Origin: Pseudomonadota bacterium
GTDB taxonomy: Bacteria; Pseudomonadota; Gammaproteobacteria; Burkholderiales; Rhodocyclaceae
Reading direction: 5' to 3'
NCBI GenBank assembly: GCA_026399515.1
Contig: JAPLQT010000114.1
Coordinates: forward strand, 26,069 to 82,087
Length of the DNA: 56,019 nucleotides
A program made the translations under genes and the position numbers. Below the pieces are notes generated by a model, which had not been told where the DNA came from, did not search any database, and saw only the letters and a program-made list of their open reading frames with translations. Shown one piece after another: positions 54,242-56,019 of this stretch. Positions within the stretch are counted from its first letter, which is position 1. Every line of letters starts with the position of its first letter.

Positions 54242-54619
54242 TCAAAACAACTTCCGATGCCTCAAGACCCGTGGCGCATGCGAAATCAATACTGAGCCCA
54301 CCAGCACCGACCAGAACAACGTAGCATTGAAACCGACCAACATCCCGACTCCTGCCAGCAGCGTTACTTTGAACAATACCGCCAGCCCATTCACCTGGGA
54401 AAAATAGGCGGGATTGGCCCAGCGATCGAGCGCGGCAATAGCGATTCCTGCCGTCATCAACAATCCCACGAACGTCAAAGTCTCCGACGCCGGACGAACC
54501 CCAAGCATCGCTGCCCCCAGGCCCACCACGCCGACCAGGTGCAGCGCGCGCAGCAGGTTGATCAGGAAGCCGCGACCGAAGAAATCGCGGTGGCCATCCT
54601 TTGCGTCGCTGCCGCTCAC
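54242..54619 (-). CDS. Small inner-membrane protein, 125 residues
   Basis: Four hydrophobic helices are visible (about 22-42, 48-68, 76-98, 100-115), with a short charged N-terminus MSGSDAKDGHRDFFGRGF. It starts at GTG, overlapping the ribD stop by 4 nt (GTGA), so it is translationally coupled to ribD. Similar small membrane proteins follow ribD in some betaproteobacteria. No motif hints at a function; a CopD- or transporter-like role is not supported. It is the last gene before the repeat element, so its natural terminator may be the repeat. Confidence 0.7.
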   Translation of the reverse strand: MSGSDAKDGHRDFFGRGFLINLLRALHLVGVVGLGAAMLGVRPASETLTFVGLLMTAGIAIAALDRWANPAYFSQVNGLAVLFKVTLLAGVGMLVGFNATLFWSVLVGSVLISHAPRVLRHRKLF

Positions 54620-55722
54620 TTGGGCCGCGCCAACAGGCGCAGATCATCGCCGACACGACGCACATCGACGATGCGAAAGTCCCGCCGGCCCGTTAGATCC
54701 GAGAGTTCCGGCAGGTCGAACATGCCCCTCGCCGCATCGCCAAGCAGCGTCGGGGCCAGGTAGAGCAAGAATTCATCGACCAGGCCTTCACGCACCAAGG
54801 AGCCATTGAGCTTGAAACCGGCCTCGGCATGGATCTCGTTGATGCCGCGCCGCGCCAGTTCCGTCATCAAGGCAGCGAGATCGACCTTGCCTTGTTCATT
54901 CGCCAGGACCATCACTTCGGCGCCGCGCTCGCGCAGCGCCGCCGTCTTCGCCGCATCGGCAACGGCGGCGGCCACGATGACCGGGCCGCCGTCGAGGAGC
55001 CGCGCCGACAGCGGAAGTTCCAACCGGCTATCGACCACCACCTTGAGCGGCCGGCGCGGCGTATTGCCGCCGTAATCCACGCCGCGTACCGTCAGTTGCG
55101 GATCGTCGTCGCGGACCGTGCCGATGCCCGTCAGGATGGCGCAGGCGCGCGCACGCCAGGTATGGCCGTCGGCCCGTGCCGCAGCGGTGGTAATCCACTG
55201 GCTCTTGCCGTTATTCAGGGCTGTCTTGCCATCGAGGCTGGCGGCCAATTTCAAGCGCAGCCAGGGTCGGCCGCGAGTCATGCGCGACACAAAGCCGAGA
55301 TTGATCTCGCGCGCCTCGGCTTCCATCAGGCCGCATTCGGTCGTTATCCCGGCGGCGCGCAAGTGCGCCAGCCCCTGCCCGGCCACCTGGGGATTGGGAT
55401 CCTGCATGGCGGCGACGACCCGGACGACGCCGGCCTCGATCAGCGCCGCTACGCAAGGCGGCGTGCGGCCGTGGTGGCTGCACGGTTCAAGCGAAACGTA
55501 GGCGGTGGCGCCGTGGATGTCGGCACCCAATGTACGGGCGTCGGCGAGCGCCTGAATTTCGGCGTGATTCATTCCAGCCGGCTGGGTGTAGCCTGCGCCA
55601 ACGATCCGGCCGTCCTTCACCAGCACGCAACCCACCCGCGGATTCGGCGTGGTGGTGTATAGACCCAGATGCGCCAGCTCCAGCGCACGCGCCATGTAAC
55701 CTTGGTCGGCGTCTGAGAACAT
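54616..55722 (-). CDS. ribD: Bifunctional riboflavin biosynthesis deaminase/reductase RibD
   Basis: This 368-residue enzyme catalyses two steps of riboflavin synthesis. The deaminase domain (1-145) has the zinc motifs NHAEIQALADA and PCSHHGRTPPCVAALIEAGV. The reductase domain (about 150-368) has RPWLRLKLAASLDGKTALNN, GIGTVRDDDPQLTVRGVDYG and EAGFKLNGSLVREGLVDEFL. The length is normal. It follows nrdR with 16 bp between, the usual betaproteobacterial pair. Confidence 0.96.
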   Translation of the reverse strand: MFSDADQGYMARALELAHLGLYTTTPNPRVGCVLVKDGRIVGAGYTQPAGMNHAEIQALADARTLGADIHGATAYVSLEPCSHHGRTPPCVAALIEAGVVRVVAAMQDPNPQVAGQGLAHLRAAGITTECGLMEAEAREINLGFVSRMTRGRPWLRLKLAASLDGKTALNNGKSQWITTAAARADGHTWRARACAILTGIGTVRDDDPQLTVRGVDYGGNTPRRPLKVVVDSRLELPLSARLLDGGPVIVAAAVADAAKTAALRERGAEVMVLANEQGKVDLAALMTELARRGINEIHAEAGFKLNGSLVREGLVDEFLLYLAPTLLGDAARGMFDLPELSDLTGRRDFRIVDVRRVGDDLRLLARPK

Positions 55723-55738
55723 CGCGGTTAGGTTGTGT

Positions 55739-56019
55739 TCAGGATTTCGATGTGGCCCGCGGAACGCGTGGAACTCGCGGTTTCTTGACTTCGCGAATCG
55801 CGTCGGAAAATTCCTCGACGTCCTCGAAATTCCGGTATACCGAAGCGAAGCGGATGTAGGCGATCTTGTCGAGTCTCCGCAGTTCGCGCATCACCAGTTC
55901 GCCGATCTTGTCGCTGGGCACTTCGCGCTCGCCGAGCGTGACCAGCTTTTCCTCGATGCGGTCGATCGCGGCATCGACGCTCTCGGTTGTGACGGGGCGT
56001 TTGCGCAATGCCAGCATCA
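55739..56019 (-). CDS. nrdR: Transcriptional repressor NrdR, 5' end outside window
   Basis: The last 93 residues of NrdR are present. The visible part is the ATP-cone ([60 protein letters not shown]), the nucleotide-sensing domain. The N-terminal zinc ribbon lies beyond base 56019. NrdR represses ribonucleotide reductase genes. The C-terminus [15 protein letters not shown] is a typical basic tail. An internal ATG at 56017 is not the true start. Confidence 0.93.
   Translation of the reverse strand, partial: MLALRKRPVTTESVDAAIDRIEEKLVTLGEREVPSDKIGELVMRELRRLDKIAYIRFASVYRNFEDVEEFSDAIREVKKPRVPRVPRATSKS

Overview
The window is a chromosomal segment of a betaproteobacterium, most like the Nitrosomonadales/Rhodocyclales. 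That placement rests on gene order, high GC and protein character, not on a database search. Typical betaproteobacterial blocks are hemB-engB-cytochrome c4, nrdR-ribD, and gpsA/secB/grxC/rhodanese/gpmA/envC/ctpA/moeB. I found no rRNA, tRNA or CRISPR array.

Layout. 1-3027: the end of a secreted RNase gene with its barstar inhibitor, nudB, a small CWC protein, argB and slmA. 3024-5583: hemB, engB and a dihaem cytochrome c4. 5794-8848: a short leader frame, an ECF sigma factor, its membrane anti-sigma factor and msrPQ, which repairs oxidised methionine in the periplasm. 8849-11646: a small basic protein, bioC, bioB and comF. 11679-41718: a very large MSHA-type pilus locus. It holds mshI to mshN on the minus strand, the minor pilins mshC/D/O/P and a 2236-residue mshQ on the plus strand, and mshE, mshG, an mshB-like gene and mshA on the minus strand far to the right. 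Between mshQ and mshA (about 28.8-38 kb) lies an AT-richer island. It carries a Gtr-type glycosylation operon (GT2 transferase, GtrA flippase, large multi-pass membrane protein), a TPR glycosyltransferase, a methyltransferase, a GNAT protein, an extra pilin and two related four-helix membrane proteins. The simplest reading is a surface-glycan or pilin-modification cassette built into the pilus locus.

41740-50007 is housekeeping: trmL, gpsA, an SH3 protein, secB, grxC, a rhodanese, an ArsR-type regulator with persulfide-sensor-like cysteines, gpmA, envC, ctpA and moeB. It is interrupted by a 266-bp MITE-like element and a 105-bp inverted repeat.

49994-54240 is an insertion hot spot between moeB and the ribD block. 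It has a secreted Thr-rich-linker protein, a fragment of a second moeB 3' end, and two inverted copies of a hairpin-rich repeat. These copies bracket a low-GC two-gene module: an HTH plus SRA-like protein and a membrane coiled-coil protein. The module has its own near-consensus promoter and a perfect palindromic operator. It is my best candidate for an undescribed system. The window ends with a membrane protein, ribD and the 5'-truncated nrdR.
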